DNA of 10,282 nucleotides from Pseudomonadales bacterium. Lineage in GTDB: Bacteria > Pseudomonadota > Gammaproteobacteria > Pseudomonadales > Pseudohongiellaceae. Positions 1 through 6,792 of the stretch are shown one piece after another. Under the pieces are notes generated by a model that saw nothing but the letters and a program-made list of their open reading frames with translations, was not told where the DNA came from and did not search any database. The position numbers and the translations under genes were made by a program. How positions within the stretch are numbered: position 1 is the stretch's first letter; each line of letters opens with the position of its first letter. The DNA is taken from positions 1 through 10,282 of the forward strand of contig JAKSCP010000039.1 in NCBI GenBank assembly GCA_022360535.1, in the 5' to 3' direction.

Positions 1-457
1 CAGGATGCTGTGCCGGGTCAGCGGTCATCAATTCGATGTAGCTGTCCAGGAAGCGATTCTGGTCGTAGCGACCATCGTTGGCTATCAAGCTATGTATCAG
101 GGCCCGGGCACAATGGGCATTGAGTGTGTTCTCACCAGCCTTCATGCCCTGGTGGTAATGCACATTGGACTGCTCCCAGAATTCACGTTTGCCCTTCAGA
201 ATGACATCACCAACGATCTCTGCCTGTTCATGGTTACGGCGCGGGCCTCTGCCTCCATGACTGGTTGAATGCAGTGACATAATAGAAGAAGGATGATGAT
301 CGGGCGCATCCTCAAATCCCGTGATACCTCCTCGAAATTGTCGAAAAATATCCATAGGGTTGTAGTACCAGTGCACGGGCATGGCCAGCGCATCCGCCAC
401 AAACATCGACTGCAAGGCGGCGACCGCTCGTTTTCGAGCTGAAGTCAAAGCATCCAT
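1..457 (-). CDS. ADP-ribosylglycohydrolase family protein (N-terminal part, cut by left window edge)
   Basis: Reading the minus strand from the ATG at 457-455 gives 152 open codons that run off the left edge. Residues about 17-34 read SMFVADALAMPVHWYYNP, which matches the N-terminal signature (GDALG-like, here ADALAMP) of the DraG/ADP-ribosylglycohydrolase family, in the branch with a P-V-H-W-Y-Y sequence. Family members remove ADP-ribose from proteins or small molecules using metal ions held by acidic residues; Asp22 is the one likely metal ligand visible. The usual T-D-D-T-type motif is not seen in the visible part, so activity cannot be judged. No strong Shine-Dalgarno precedes the ATG, and the next in-frame upstream start is a GTG four codons earlier. 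The gene is divergent from the cytochrome gene. The family call is fairly firm; the substrate is unknown. Confidence 0.75.
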   Translation of the reverse strand, partial: MDALTSARKRAVAALQSMFVADALAMPVHWYYNPMDIFRQFRGGITGFEDAPDHHPSSIMSLHSTSHGGRGPRRNHEQAEIVGDVILKGKREFWEQSNVHYHQGMKAGENTLNAHCARALIHSLIANDGRYDQNRFLDSYIELMTADPAQHP

Positions 458-597
458 AGAATATATCACTAGAGTAAGAGTCAGGTGATTTGATACGCTT
501 GGCCCGACGTATCGGTTCAACGGGGCTCCTTGATTTAGAGCAAAACCCGTCTGGGAGAAAGGCATTAAGCTGACATTATTTCGTGAAGGAACTCACT

Positions 598-1050
598 ATG
601 AAGAGTCGTTGTATTACTTCAATCAATCGGGCAACTCTGCTGATTGCTACATTGTTTGCTATGGTGGCATGCACAAGCAATGATGGCGCTTTTCCTCCCA
701 TCGCCAACCCGCCACCATTTGATTATGCCGATGGTGAAGAATTGCGCTCCGGCATGCATCAATTGGCTTTTGAATTGTTACAACTGGATTTGCTGATGGA
801 ATCAGAGGACGTTCGTGATACCAATTATCAACAAGAGGTTGTACAAACCCTGGAGAGTATCGAAAGAATTAGCGGCCGCATAAGACAGTCAGATCTGAGT
901 TCGCGGCATCGGTTTCTACTGGATGATATGACCCGGTTTTTATCTACCGTATCCCGGGCCAAGCGCAACGCCGAAAGCAACCCTCCTCGTTACTATGCGA
1001 CTGGTCAGGTTTCCGGTGCCTGTACGAACTGCCATCGTTCTGCCAGCTAG
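598..1050 (+). CDS. Cytochrome c'-like monoheme lipoprotein
   Basis: This 150-residue protein starts at ATG 598, because GAAGGA lies 7 nt upstream; a GTG at 583 is in frame but would place that site inside the gene. Residues 12-25 form a hydrophobic lipoprotein signal ending in A-M-V-A-C, with Cys25 as the likely lipidated residue. The body (about 45-125) is rich in helix-forming residues, and a single heme-binding CTNCH (142-146) sits four residues from the C-terminus. One CxxCH at the end of a helical bundle is the layout of class II cytochrome c (cytochrome c'). That family binds NO or CO or carries electrons in the periplasm. The mature size of about 125 residues fits. The distal ligand and true function cannot be read from sequence. 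It stands alone, divergent from the gene to the left and tail-to-tail with the acyltransferase gene. Confidence 0.75.
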   Translation: MKSRCITSINRATLLIATLFAMVACTSNDGAFPPIANPPPFDYADGEELRSGMHQLAFELLQLDLLMESEDVRDTNYQQEVVQTLESIERISGRIRQSDLSSRHRFLLDDMTRFLSTVSRAKRNAESNPPRYYATGQVSGACTNCHRSAS

Positions 1051-1099
1051 CAGTCAGGCGATCCACACAGAAGAGCTACAAGGAATGTGGTGCGAGTAA

Positions 1100-2542
1100 T
1101 CAGGATTCGGTGGTGGATGCTAAAGCTGCCGGGTTCTGCCACCAATGATCGATTGAGTTGGCATAGTAGGCTAACAACTTTCGATGGTCCTGATTGACCC
1201 GGTAATGGTCATCTTCTTCAGTCAGTAGTTTGCGTTTAGTCAGGATATTGAGGCTATTGGCCAGGGTCGCCTGTCGTGGTTTTTCTTCTGTTTTCATCGG
1301 CGCCCCGCCTTCGATGAGATCATCGATAAACTTGTCACAGCGACTGAATATCTCCAGGGAAGTCAGCACTTCGTCATCTGAACTTAGCATCACCGCAGCG
1401 ATGACCGGGACAGGCAACACTGGCATGACATAGCGCAGCGCATCCATGAGTTCATCTGCCAGCGTTTTGACTCGGGTGAATCGCGTTTCCTTGTCCAGAT
1501 GATTGAACTCCAGTTCGCGTTCAGAACAGTAGTCCACCATGGAAACTGGAATGCCGAAATTGACACTGGCATAGCCATAGCGTCGCCAGCGGGCACGGGA
1601 ACCCGCAAACAGATTCAGTCGTAAGAAGCGCCAGAACCTTCTCACGTTTTCGATCAAGCCAGGCCGAGAGGATTTGTCATCCCAGTTCAGAAGATTCTGG
1701 TCTTCGAGCACCTGATCATAATTGATGCTGGCTGGAAGAAACACGATATTGCGATCAGTTTGCCAGTCATAGTTGCGCAAGATGTAGTCCAGAAATCCCA
1801 GGCGCGGTTCTGCCAGTTTGCCATCCCGACTCAGGCCGCCTTCGAGAAACACCGCCTGGCAAACACCGCTCTGAGTGGCCATGTACACATATCGCTCCAG
1901 CACTTTCCGATACAGTGGATTTTGCGAGCCGCGGCGGACGAAGAATGCGCCCATGGCACGGATTAACATTTCCAGAGGAAATATGCGCGCCCATTCTCCA
2001 GCGGCGTAGGAAAGAGCGACCCGTTCAGCCACCAGATAACTGATCAAAACATAATCCATATTGCTACGATGATTCATCACGAATACCACGGTCGATTCCG
2101 GATCGATCTCGCGCAGCGATTTGGGGTCAGCCGCAGCCACCCGCACCCGGTACATAAAGCGTGCAACTTTCTTGGCCAGCCAATAGAAGACACGAAAATA
2201 GACGTAGGCATTAAAGGAAGGAACGATCTCCCTCGCATAGCTACGCACTCTTTGCTGTAGCACTTCCCGGGGAATGCTCTCCTCTTTGGAGAGGGACTCG
2301 ATCATGGCCAGAATGTCCTGATCGAACATCAGCTGATCGATTAATACCTGACGCTTGGTTTGCTGGAGCGGACGAATCTTGATCTGCAGGCCAGTATTGA
2401 TCTTGTCCACAGCCTTGTTCAGACGCCGGCTTACATACCAGCGAAAACCCGGGAACAAAATGCTCATCACCAGCGCATAAACCGTTGCTGCTAATAATAG
2501 AAGGAAGAACCAGGTGGGAATGCTGACGGTGGACGAAAACAT
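1100..2542 (-). CDS. PlsB-like glycerol-3-phosphate/lysophospholipid acyltransferase (short form)
   Basis: The 480-residue product has all four acyltransferase blocks in order. Block I is NHRSNMD (157-163) with the catalytic His158 and Asp163 (HX4D). Block II is GAFFVRR (198-204). Block III is FLEGGLSRDGKL...P..G (232-249). Block IV is FLPASINYD (268-276). The wording of the blocks resembles PlsB/GPAT enzymes, which put the first acyl chain on glycerol-3-phosphate, more than PlsC. A membrane helix at about 11-30 anchors it. E. coli PlsB is about 807 residues, so this is a much shorter form with a reduced N-terminal region but a C-terminal extension (about 340-480). The ATG at 2542 has only a weak AGAGA upstream. 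It is convergent with the cytochrome gene and divergent from the selenoprotein gene. An acyltransferase of the phospholipid pathway is near certain; whether it acts on glycerol-3-phosphate or a lysophospholipid is not. Confidence 0.85.
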   Translation of the reverse strand: MFSSTVSIPTWFFLLLLAATVYALVMSILFPGFRWYVSRRLNKAVDKINTGLQIKIRPLQQTKRQVLIDQLMFDQDILAMIESLSKEESIPREVLQQRVRSYAREIVPSFNAYVYFRVFYWLAKKVARFMYRVRVAAADPKSLREIDPESTVVFVMNHRSNMDYVLISYLVAERVALSYAAGEWARIFPLEMLIRAMGAFFVRRGSQNPLYRKVLERYVYMATQSGVCQAVFLEGGLSRDGKLAEPRLGFLDYILRNYDWQTDRNIVFLPASINYDQVLEDQNLLNWDDKSSRPGLIENVRRFWRFLRLNLFAGSRARWRRYGYASVNFGIPVSMVDYCSERELEFNHLDKETRFTRVKTLADELMDALRYVMPVLPVPVIAAVMLSSDDEVLTSLEIFSRCDKFIDDLIEGGAPMKTEEKPRQATLANSLNILTKRKLLTEEDDHYRVNQDHRKLLAYYANSIDHWWQNPAALASTTES

Positions 2543-2717
2543 GGTCTCTATTATTATTGTTTGCCCCGTAGGCGACAGCTTTCGGGCTATTTAGCTGTAG
2601 ACTACCGGGATTTACCACAGGAGTAAAAAGTCGTCCGCCTGTATTTTCTGTTTGGTCCCATTTAGTATTGAACCAGTATCGAGCTTAAGAAAGATTCATC
2701 AACAGCAGAAACCAGCA

Positions 2718-3596
2718 ATGAACAAAGCTTACGACGTTCCGTATATGTTGAGGACGCGGGACTACTACCGCGCCCAGGGCTACGACAAGGATTATCAATG
2801 GGCGCACAATTCCGATGCGCCTTTCACGCCACTGGCGAAGCCGCTGGCAGGCAGCACTCTTGCAGTCATCACCACGGCCATGCCTGATACTGAACAAGGT
2901 CGAGCGGAGCGTCGGGTTTATTCAACCGTCTGCGATCCGATTCCTGACTCTATGTACACCGAAGAGTTGTCCTGGGATAAGGGAGCAACTCACACCCGGG
3001 ATGTGAATTCATTCTTGCCATTAGTGCAACTTGGTGAACTGGCAAAGCAGAATAAGCTGGGGGGTATAACTTCTCGATTTCATTCGGTGCCGACCACTTA
3101 CAGTCAGCGAGCGACCAGAGAGCAAGATGCGCCGGAGATTCTGAAGCGTTGTCTCGAAGATGGAGCCGATATCGCGCTCCTGGTTCCGTTGTGACCAGTC
3201 TGTCACCAGACCGTGAGTCTGGTAGCACGCCATCTTGAAGCCAACGGCATCCCAACATTGATTCTTGGTTCAGCAATCGACATCATCGAGTACTGTGGTG
3301 TGCCGCGCTATGTGCATGTTGATTTTCCCCTCGGCAATCCCTGTGGCAAACCCTATGACACAGAGATGCAGCTCGCCATCATGGAACAAGCCCTCGACTT
3401 TTTTGAGTCGGCGTCTGCAGCAAATTCAGTTCACAGACTTGATTATCGTTGGAATGAATCCGAAGACTGGCGAGATGCTTATGCTGAAGTCACCGATAAC
3501 AATCGTGAGGAGCTGTTTGCGAAAGGTGAAGAGAGGAGGAGGCAACAAGCCTTGTTGAAAGGTAGTGGCAAACCCTTTCTCAACAAGATTGAGTGA
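2718..3596 (+). CDS. Selenoprotein of the glycine/betaine/sarcosine/D-proline reductase B family, in-frame TGA read as Sec159
   Basis: Two open stretches lie in the same frame, separated only by one TGA at 3192-3194. Read through, they give one 292-residue protein. The context is VPL-U-PVCHQTVSLVARHLEANG: Sec159 and Cys162 form a UxxC redox pair, as in the B-type selenoproteins of D-proline and glycine reductases (GrdB/PrdB). The Sec position near the middle resembles PrdB. Downstream coding shows no decay and continues to a normal TGA stop at 3594-3596. A hairpin of SECIS type follows the TGA at once. I start at ATG 2718, before NKAYDVPYML; an in-frame TTG at 2652 would add 22 poor-looking residues. 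Neither start has a clear Shine-Dalgarno. No partner reductase subunits lie nearby, so it probably does not form a clostridial-type amino acid reductase; its substrate is unknown. The alternative is a pseudogene with a nonsense mutation, made unlikely by the hairpin and the exact UxxC placement. Confidence 0.85.
3192..3227 (+). promoter_or_regulatory. Sec-specifying TGA and SECIS-like hairpin
   Basis: TGA at 3192-3194 is followed by a perfect 7-bp stem: ACCAGAC at 3205-3211 pairs with GTCTGGT at 3217-3223 around the 5-nt loop CGTGA (3212-3216). Below a C3204/A3224 mismatch, three more pairs form (3201-3203 with 3225-3227, one of them T-G). The loop starts 17 nt after the TGA and contains GU, the feature SelB needs in bacterial SECIS elements such as that of E. 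coli fdhF. Position, stem length and loop all fit the bacterial type, which lies within the coding sequence just after the UGA. I did not compute folding energy. Confidence 0.75.
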
Positions 3597-3605
3597 ATTC
3601 AGGGT

Positions 3606-5009
3606 CTAGTCAAAAAGTTCTGCCATTTGCTGTGTTACTTTAGCCACAGACTCGAAGTCTTCAACTTCGTAGTACATATCTTTTAGCACTGCATAGACCG
3701 TTTCATCTGCCTGACTGCCTTCGTCCTCCAGAATCTCCATATAAGTGAGTAAGTGACGGATCGAGGATTCGTGATTGGATAATTGGCGATGAGCATTGGC
3801 AAGTCCCAAAGCGACTCTCGCATCATTGCGGCTCGACAACCGTTGCCAACAGCTGAATGTGGAAACAGCATCAGTCCACCTTTCTCGTTCTTCATAGAGC
3901 TGACCCACTGCTCGCAGTGCGCGCAACTGATAGTCCGGACGTAACACCTTAATTGCCAGGATGCCTTCGTAAGCGGATATCGCCGAGGGTATATCTCCTT
4001 CAGCCAGGAAATAGTCGCCATAGAAATCGAGAAGTGCAGAGCGATCTACGGAGCTGAGTGCTGCGAAGTTTCGGTTTAAGCCATCCAGCCGTTGTTTGGC
4101 TTGGGCGAGGTCTGATTGCCTGTCGGCATCGGTAGACTGGAGCAGTAATTGAACTTCTTCCAGGACAATGCCAGTTGAGTAGCTCACTTGTGCCATTCCC
4201 GGTTCCCGGGACGATATGGGATTACCGAGATCATCGTATCGAGTAAAAAATTCTACTTCACCACGCAGTTGAGCTTGCACGGCCGGGTCAACAGAGTTGA
4301 ACAGCTTATAGATCAAATTAGCAATTTTGACTCCAAGCTCAGAAATTCTACGTTGATGGCTTGATGACCTGCCTTCTGATGCCTCATTGGCTTGCCGTCT
4401 CAACTGCAACAATTGGCTATAGCCTGCTACGAGCTCAGGGATTTCTTCGTCATCCAGGTATCTCTTGTCGTAGAGGAATGCTACCCGGTCGGCAAGCTCG
4501 TCTGTGTATTCGGGATCACTTGCCATATACCAGGCCATGAGATCTAGTATTACCGGCACCTGATCCAGAGAATAAACGCCGCGATTAACACGCATATTCA
4601 GCAGAGCATCTTCATAGAGTGTGCGGGCTTCTTGCTCGTCCCCGACAATGCGCTGAGCTTTCGCCAATCCAAGCAGAATTGTGGCCCTTTCTTCAGTCCA
4701 CGCGTTGTTGGTTCTGTCCAACTGTATAAGTTCATTTTCCAGCTCCAAAGCTTCCGACATGAGAGACATGTACTCTGAGAGCTCGTCGTTGTTTTCTGAG
4801 TCTGCAGAGTTTGCGAAGTAGTCGTTAGCATGAAATTGGCAACCAAATTCCCCCAAAGGACCAGCTTGCACGTCAGATGTTTGGGCAGCTGTTCCGTTCG
4901 AGAGCCCCAGGCAAACAATGATTGCTGCAGTGCTTGCCGGTATCGGGGGCAGGAGATGATATTTTTGGGATAGCATAAGGATAGTGTTCAGCAGCGGGAT
5001 TGGATTCAC
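3606..5009 (-). CDS. Exported TPR-repeat protein of unknown function
   Basis: The 467-residue frame opens at GTG 5009. An ATG at 4976 (residue 12) is equally possible, as neither has a well-placed ribosome site. A signal peptide follows: Lys16, a hydrophobic run about 25-36 and a likely cut at TAA-Q (residues 40-43), so the mature protein should be periplasmic. The rest is almost all helical. Tetratricopeptide-like units are clear at about 106-138 (LLGLAKAQRIVGD then A..LYEDAL), 326-353 (LDFYGDYFLAEGDIPSAISA), 362-390 and 398-426, with a last partial unit at 437-465. TPRs are protein-binding scaffolds, so an assembly or partner-binding role in the envelope is likely, but no catalytic domain is visible and I do not recognise a named family. 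It ends only 9 bp from the selenoprotein stop on the opposite strand. Confidence 0.75.
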   Translation of the reverse strand: MNPIPLLNTILMLSQKYHLLPPIPASTAAIIVCLGLSNGTAAQTSDVQAGPLGEFGCQFHANDYFANSADSENNDELSEYMSLMSEALELENELIQLDRTNNAWTEERATILLGLAKAQRIVGDEQEARTLYEDALLNMRVNRGVYSLDQVPVILDLMAWYMASDPEYTDELADRVAFLYDKRYLDDEEIPELVAGYSQLLQLRRQANEASEGRSSSHQRRISELGVKIANLIYKLFNSVDPAVQAQLRGEVEFFTRYDDLGNPISSREPGMAQVSYSTGIVLEEVQLLLQSTDADRQSDLAQAKQRLDGLNRNFAALSSVDRSALLDFYGDYFLAEGDIPSAISAYEGILAIKVLRPDYQLRALRAVGQLYEERERWTDAVSTFSCWQRLSSRNDARVALGLANAHRQLSNHESSIRHLLTYMEILEDEGSQADETVYAVLKDMYYEVEDFESVAKVTQQMAELFD

Positions 5010-5030
5010 TCCGAACAGGACGGTTGCTTA

Positions 5031-5059
5031 AGGCTATTCGCGCCTGTTTAAGCCGTCAA
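5031..5059 (-). promoter_or_regulatory. Candidate sigma70 promoter for the TPR gene
   Basis: On the minus strand TTGACG (5059-5054) is followed after 17 bp by TAGCCT (5036-5031). The -35 box is a 5/6 match, the -10 box only 3/6. Transcription would begin near 5024, about 15 nt before the GTG start and about 48 nt before the alternative ATG. The rest of the 5010-5233 gap shows no clear element for the divergent gene. Confidence 0.35.
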
Positions 5060-5233
5060 CTCCAGCTGGCACATTGCCATTTTTCTGCCATGTTTGCTGA
5101 TTACTCGGATGCGATGGGAGCACAGCTCTACACGCTGGTAAGCTGGGATTCTGGTTGAGATTTCGCTTAGGTGTTAATCTGAAACCGTAGCAGTCAATAA
5201 ACAAACTAAAGCTACCTGAGTCCTTTTTTCTGC

Positions 5234-5845
5234 ATGGCTGACAAATGCCAAAACCATCCGAATGCTCCAGCCGTTGAGACTTGCGCACGTTGTTCTATTC
5301 CTCTCTGTGGAATGTGCGCCAACTTCACGGACGATGCCGTGCTATGCGAGAACTGTGTGGAGTTATGGCAGGCCGAGCAGACAGTCGCGAGAGAAACGCA
5401 GCGCATAGAGCAGCAGCAGGCGCGCGAAAGGGCAGCGGTTGAAGTAACTGCACAGCAAGAGGCCACGCCAGTTGTTGTTCGCCGCAAACAGTCCAATCCG
5501 CAGTTAATTCCGTTGGTGGTTACAATTGTCTGTGTGACAATTATTGTAGCCAGGCAGCTGTTTTTTTCGGCACCAGATTTTGTGCCGCTGGATGATGAAA
5601 CTCGTATCAGGCAATTGCGAATTACGTCGTTTGAGGAATGCATGCGGGTATTCGCCCAAATCGGTCAGGCGCTTGCCCGCGGTGATACCCCTAGCGATTC
5701 TTTGCGCTGTGATGGATCGGGACAGGGCAACATCGTTACCCGCGAAGGCAACAACGTCATCATCGAACATCCACAACCGGATTTTTATGGCTACTCGCGC
5801 ATCTATGTGAGTCGCAATAGTCCCGAACCAACGCTTGTTGATTAG
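5234..5845 (+). CDS. Membrane protein with B-box-like zinc-binding N-terminus
   Basis: The 203-residue product has three parts. Residues 5-41 hold C5, H8, C17, C20, C25, C28, C38 and C41, spaced like a B-box zinc finger (CxxH...CxxC...CxxC...CxxC), enough for two zinc ions. Residues 43-73 are rich in Q, E, R and A and probably form a coiled helix. A membrane segment spans about 91-112. The last 90 residues contain two cysteines (136, 159) and match nothing I know. With an uncleaved internal anchor, the zinc part is most likely cytoplasmic and the C-terminal part periplasmic. The zinc part probably binds another protein; B-box-type fingers before a membrane helix occur in uncharacterised bacterial proteins. 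The ATG at 5234 has no clear Shine-Dalgarno. It converges on the pilin gene. Function unknown. Confidence 0.7.
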   Translation: MADKCQNHPNAPAVETCARCSIPLCGMCANFTDDAVLCENCVELWQAEQTVARETQRIEQQQARERAAVEVTAQQEATPVVVRRKQSNPQLIPLVVTIVCVTIIVARQLFFSAPDFVPLDDETRIRQLRITSFEECMRVFAQIGQALARGDTPSDSLRCDGSGQGNIVTREGNNVIIEHPQPDFYGYSRIYVSRNSPEPTLVD

Positions 5846-5893
5846 GTCCTAAGTTCGAAGGGCAATCGCCAGGTTTAGAGTGGGGTACTCAGA

Positions 5894-6367
5894 TTACTCT
5901 TCCAGAATATAGGTATACCGGCCATTGGGTGTTTGCCGAAATATACCCGTCGCAAGATCTCCATTGTCCAAAATAAAATCCAGTTGCCTGATTTCTTCGA
6001 CCGGAGCGGTCGCACCAAAGATTGAAATGGCAGCGTAGGGATAGTTGTCAGGACCTTCCCAGTTCCAGTTGCCACCGAGAGCGGTATCGGCAAGCCAGCG
6101 ATTGTTGTCGATGATTAATTCATTAGCCGCTTCCGGTGGTAGCACGATATGACTGTCGTCAGGGTAGCGTCCGTTATTGGCATTCCAGCGCCGGAATTCT
6201 CTTCCAAATTGACCGAGTTCGAGAGCTGTTTCCACCAGAGTCGCTCGAACTGTGTATTCCTGGTACACGGGCGCAGCTACCGATATCAATACGCCAATGA
6301 TGGAAACCACCATCAACAGTTCAATCAGGGTGAAGCCCTTGCTTATGTTTATGTTTGGTCTTGGCAC
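5894..6367 (-). CDS. Type IV pilin-like / pseudopilin protein
   Basis: The 157-residue protein starts at GTG 6367, supported by AGAGGA 5 nt upstream. It has a class III signal: a short leader ending in K-G (residue 11), cut before Phe12, then FTLIELLMVVSIIGVLI with the conserved Glu16 (Glu5 of the mature form). This is recognised and N-methylated by the prepilin peptidase PilD/GspO. The hydrophobic helix covers 12-34. The globular part contains NGRYPDD (about 65-71), a turn common in pilins and GspG-type pseudopilins, and has no cysteines, so it lacks the disulfide-bonded D-region of classical major pilins. No pilus or type II secretion genes sit nearby, so this is an orphan minor pilin or pseudopilin using machinery encoded elsewhere. 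Which system it belongs to cannot be told. Confidence 0.85.
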   Translation of the reverse strand: MPRPNINISKGFTLIELLMVVSIIGVLISVAAPVYQEYTVRATLVETALELGQFGREFRRWNANNGRYPDDSHIVLPPEAANELIIDNNRWLADTALGGNWNWEGPDNYPYAAISIFGATAPVEEIRQLDFILDNGDLATGIFRQTPNGRYTYILEE

Positions 6368-6475
6368 TTTTTCCTCTGTGCAGACACATTATCCCTCCCT
6401 TTGAGCCAGGTCCAGGGCGATAGAGTAATGGCCTGGAATGCCAGGAAAGTTGGGCATTTCAGGAAATTTCTAGTA

Positions 6476-6521
6476 TCGATGAATAATTATTATTTTATGA
6501 TAAACATAAAATATTCATTGA
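6476..6521. promoter_or_regulatory. AT-rich nested inverted repeats, candidate operator
   Basis: A perfect 9-bp inverted repeat, TATTTTATG (6491-6499) and CATAAAATA (6505-6513), surrounds a 5-bp centre. A second, wider repeat, TCGATGAATA (6476-6485) and TATTCATTGA (6512-6521), encloses it with one G-T position; the two overlap at 6512-6513, so they are alternative pairings in RNA but could both be read as DNA sites. The block lies between the divergent pilin and XRE-regulator genes and touches the -35 box of the latter. It is a good candidate binding site for that regulator or another dimeric protein. Confidence 0.5.
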
Positions 6522-6545
6522 CTTTCATAAATTAGTTGCTATTTT
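6518..6545 (+). promoter_or_regulatory. Candidate sigma70 promoter of the regulator operon
   Basis: TTGACT (6518-6523) and TATTTT (6540-6545) are 16 bp apart. Transcription would start near 6551-6553, almost exactly at the ATG at 6554, implying a leaderless or nearly leaderless message; only a weak GGTAG precedes the ATG. The -35 box overlaps the end of the palindromic block, so a bound repressor would block it. Confidence 0.5.
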
Positions 6546-6553
6546 GGTAGTCC

Positions 6554-6778
6554 ATGCATATTCGGATCAATCTCGACGTTGAGATGGCCAAACAGAAAAT
6601 GTCGCTGACCGAGCTTTCCGGTCGCATCGGCATTTCCCTGACTAATCTCTCTCTATTGAAAACCGGGAAGGTGAAGGCGATCCGCTTCACTACCCTGGCT
6701 GCAATCTGCCAACAACTGCAATGCCAGCCGGGCGACATACTCGAATATGTGGAAGAGGATGGACTAGCTAATAACTAG
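6554..6778 (+). CDS. Small XRE-family HTH transcriptional regulator
   Basis: This 74-residue protein is essentially one Cro/C1-type helix-turn-helix domain. Residues 2-10 (HIRINLDVE) are the typical beta start. MSLTELSGRIGISLTNLSLL (16-35) is the helix-turn-helix, followed by KTGKVKAIRFTTL and CQQLQCQPGDILEYV, a near-canonical sequence for the short regulators with C-terminal C-Q-P-G-D-(I/L)-L-E-Y. These are often coded just before a small membrane protein, as here: the next gene begins 14 bp downstream. The ATG at 6554 is chosen because the residues before the internal ATG at 6584 belong to the conserved domain. It likely controls its own operon through the palindrome upstream. Confidence 0.9.
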   Translation: MHIRINLDVEMAKQKMSLTELSGRIGISLTNLSLLKTGKVKAIRFTTLAAICQQLQCQPGDILEYVEEDGLANN

Positions 6779-6792
6779 CGAGCGATACCACT

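Noticed and set aside
5..268. Open frame on the plus strand at the left edge
   Set aside because: Lies antisense to the ADP-ribosylglycohydrolase gene, whose frame carries the family signature.
2575..2598. Inverted repeat ACAGCT ... AGCTGT with 12-bp spacing between the acyltransferase and selenoprotein genes
   Set aside because: Only 6-bp arms and no promoter boxes placed around it; could be chance.
2652..2717. In-frame TTG start at 2652 that would lengthen the selenoprotein by 22 residues
   Set aside because: No ribosome site before it and the added residues look non-conserved; ATG 2718 precedes the recognisable start of the protein.
3192..3194. TGA as a simple nonsense mutation making a pseudogene
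   Set aside because: It falls exactly at the Sec/Cys position of a UxxC motif, a SECIS-like hairpin follows, and the downstream frame is intact.
5034..5288. Open frame of 84 codons on the minus strand before the TPR gene
   Set aside because: Overlaps the start of the well-supported zinc-finger gene on the other strand and has no recognisable protein features.
5846..5893. Possible shared terminator between the convergent zinc-finger and pilin genes
   Set aside because: Only a 4-bp GAGT/ACTC stem and no T-run on either strand.
6432..6445. CCTGG-AATG-CCAGG hairpin upstream of the pilin gene
   Set aside because: Five-bp stem without a T-run; too short to call a terminator or operator.
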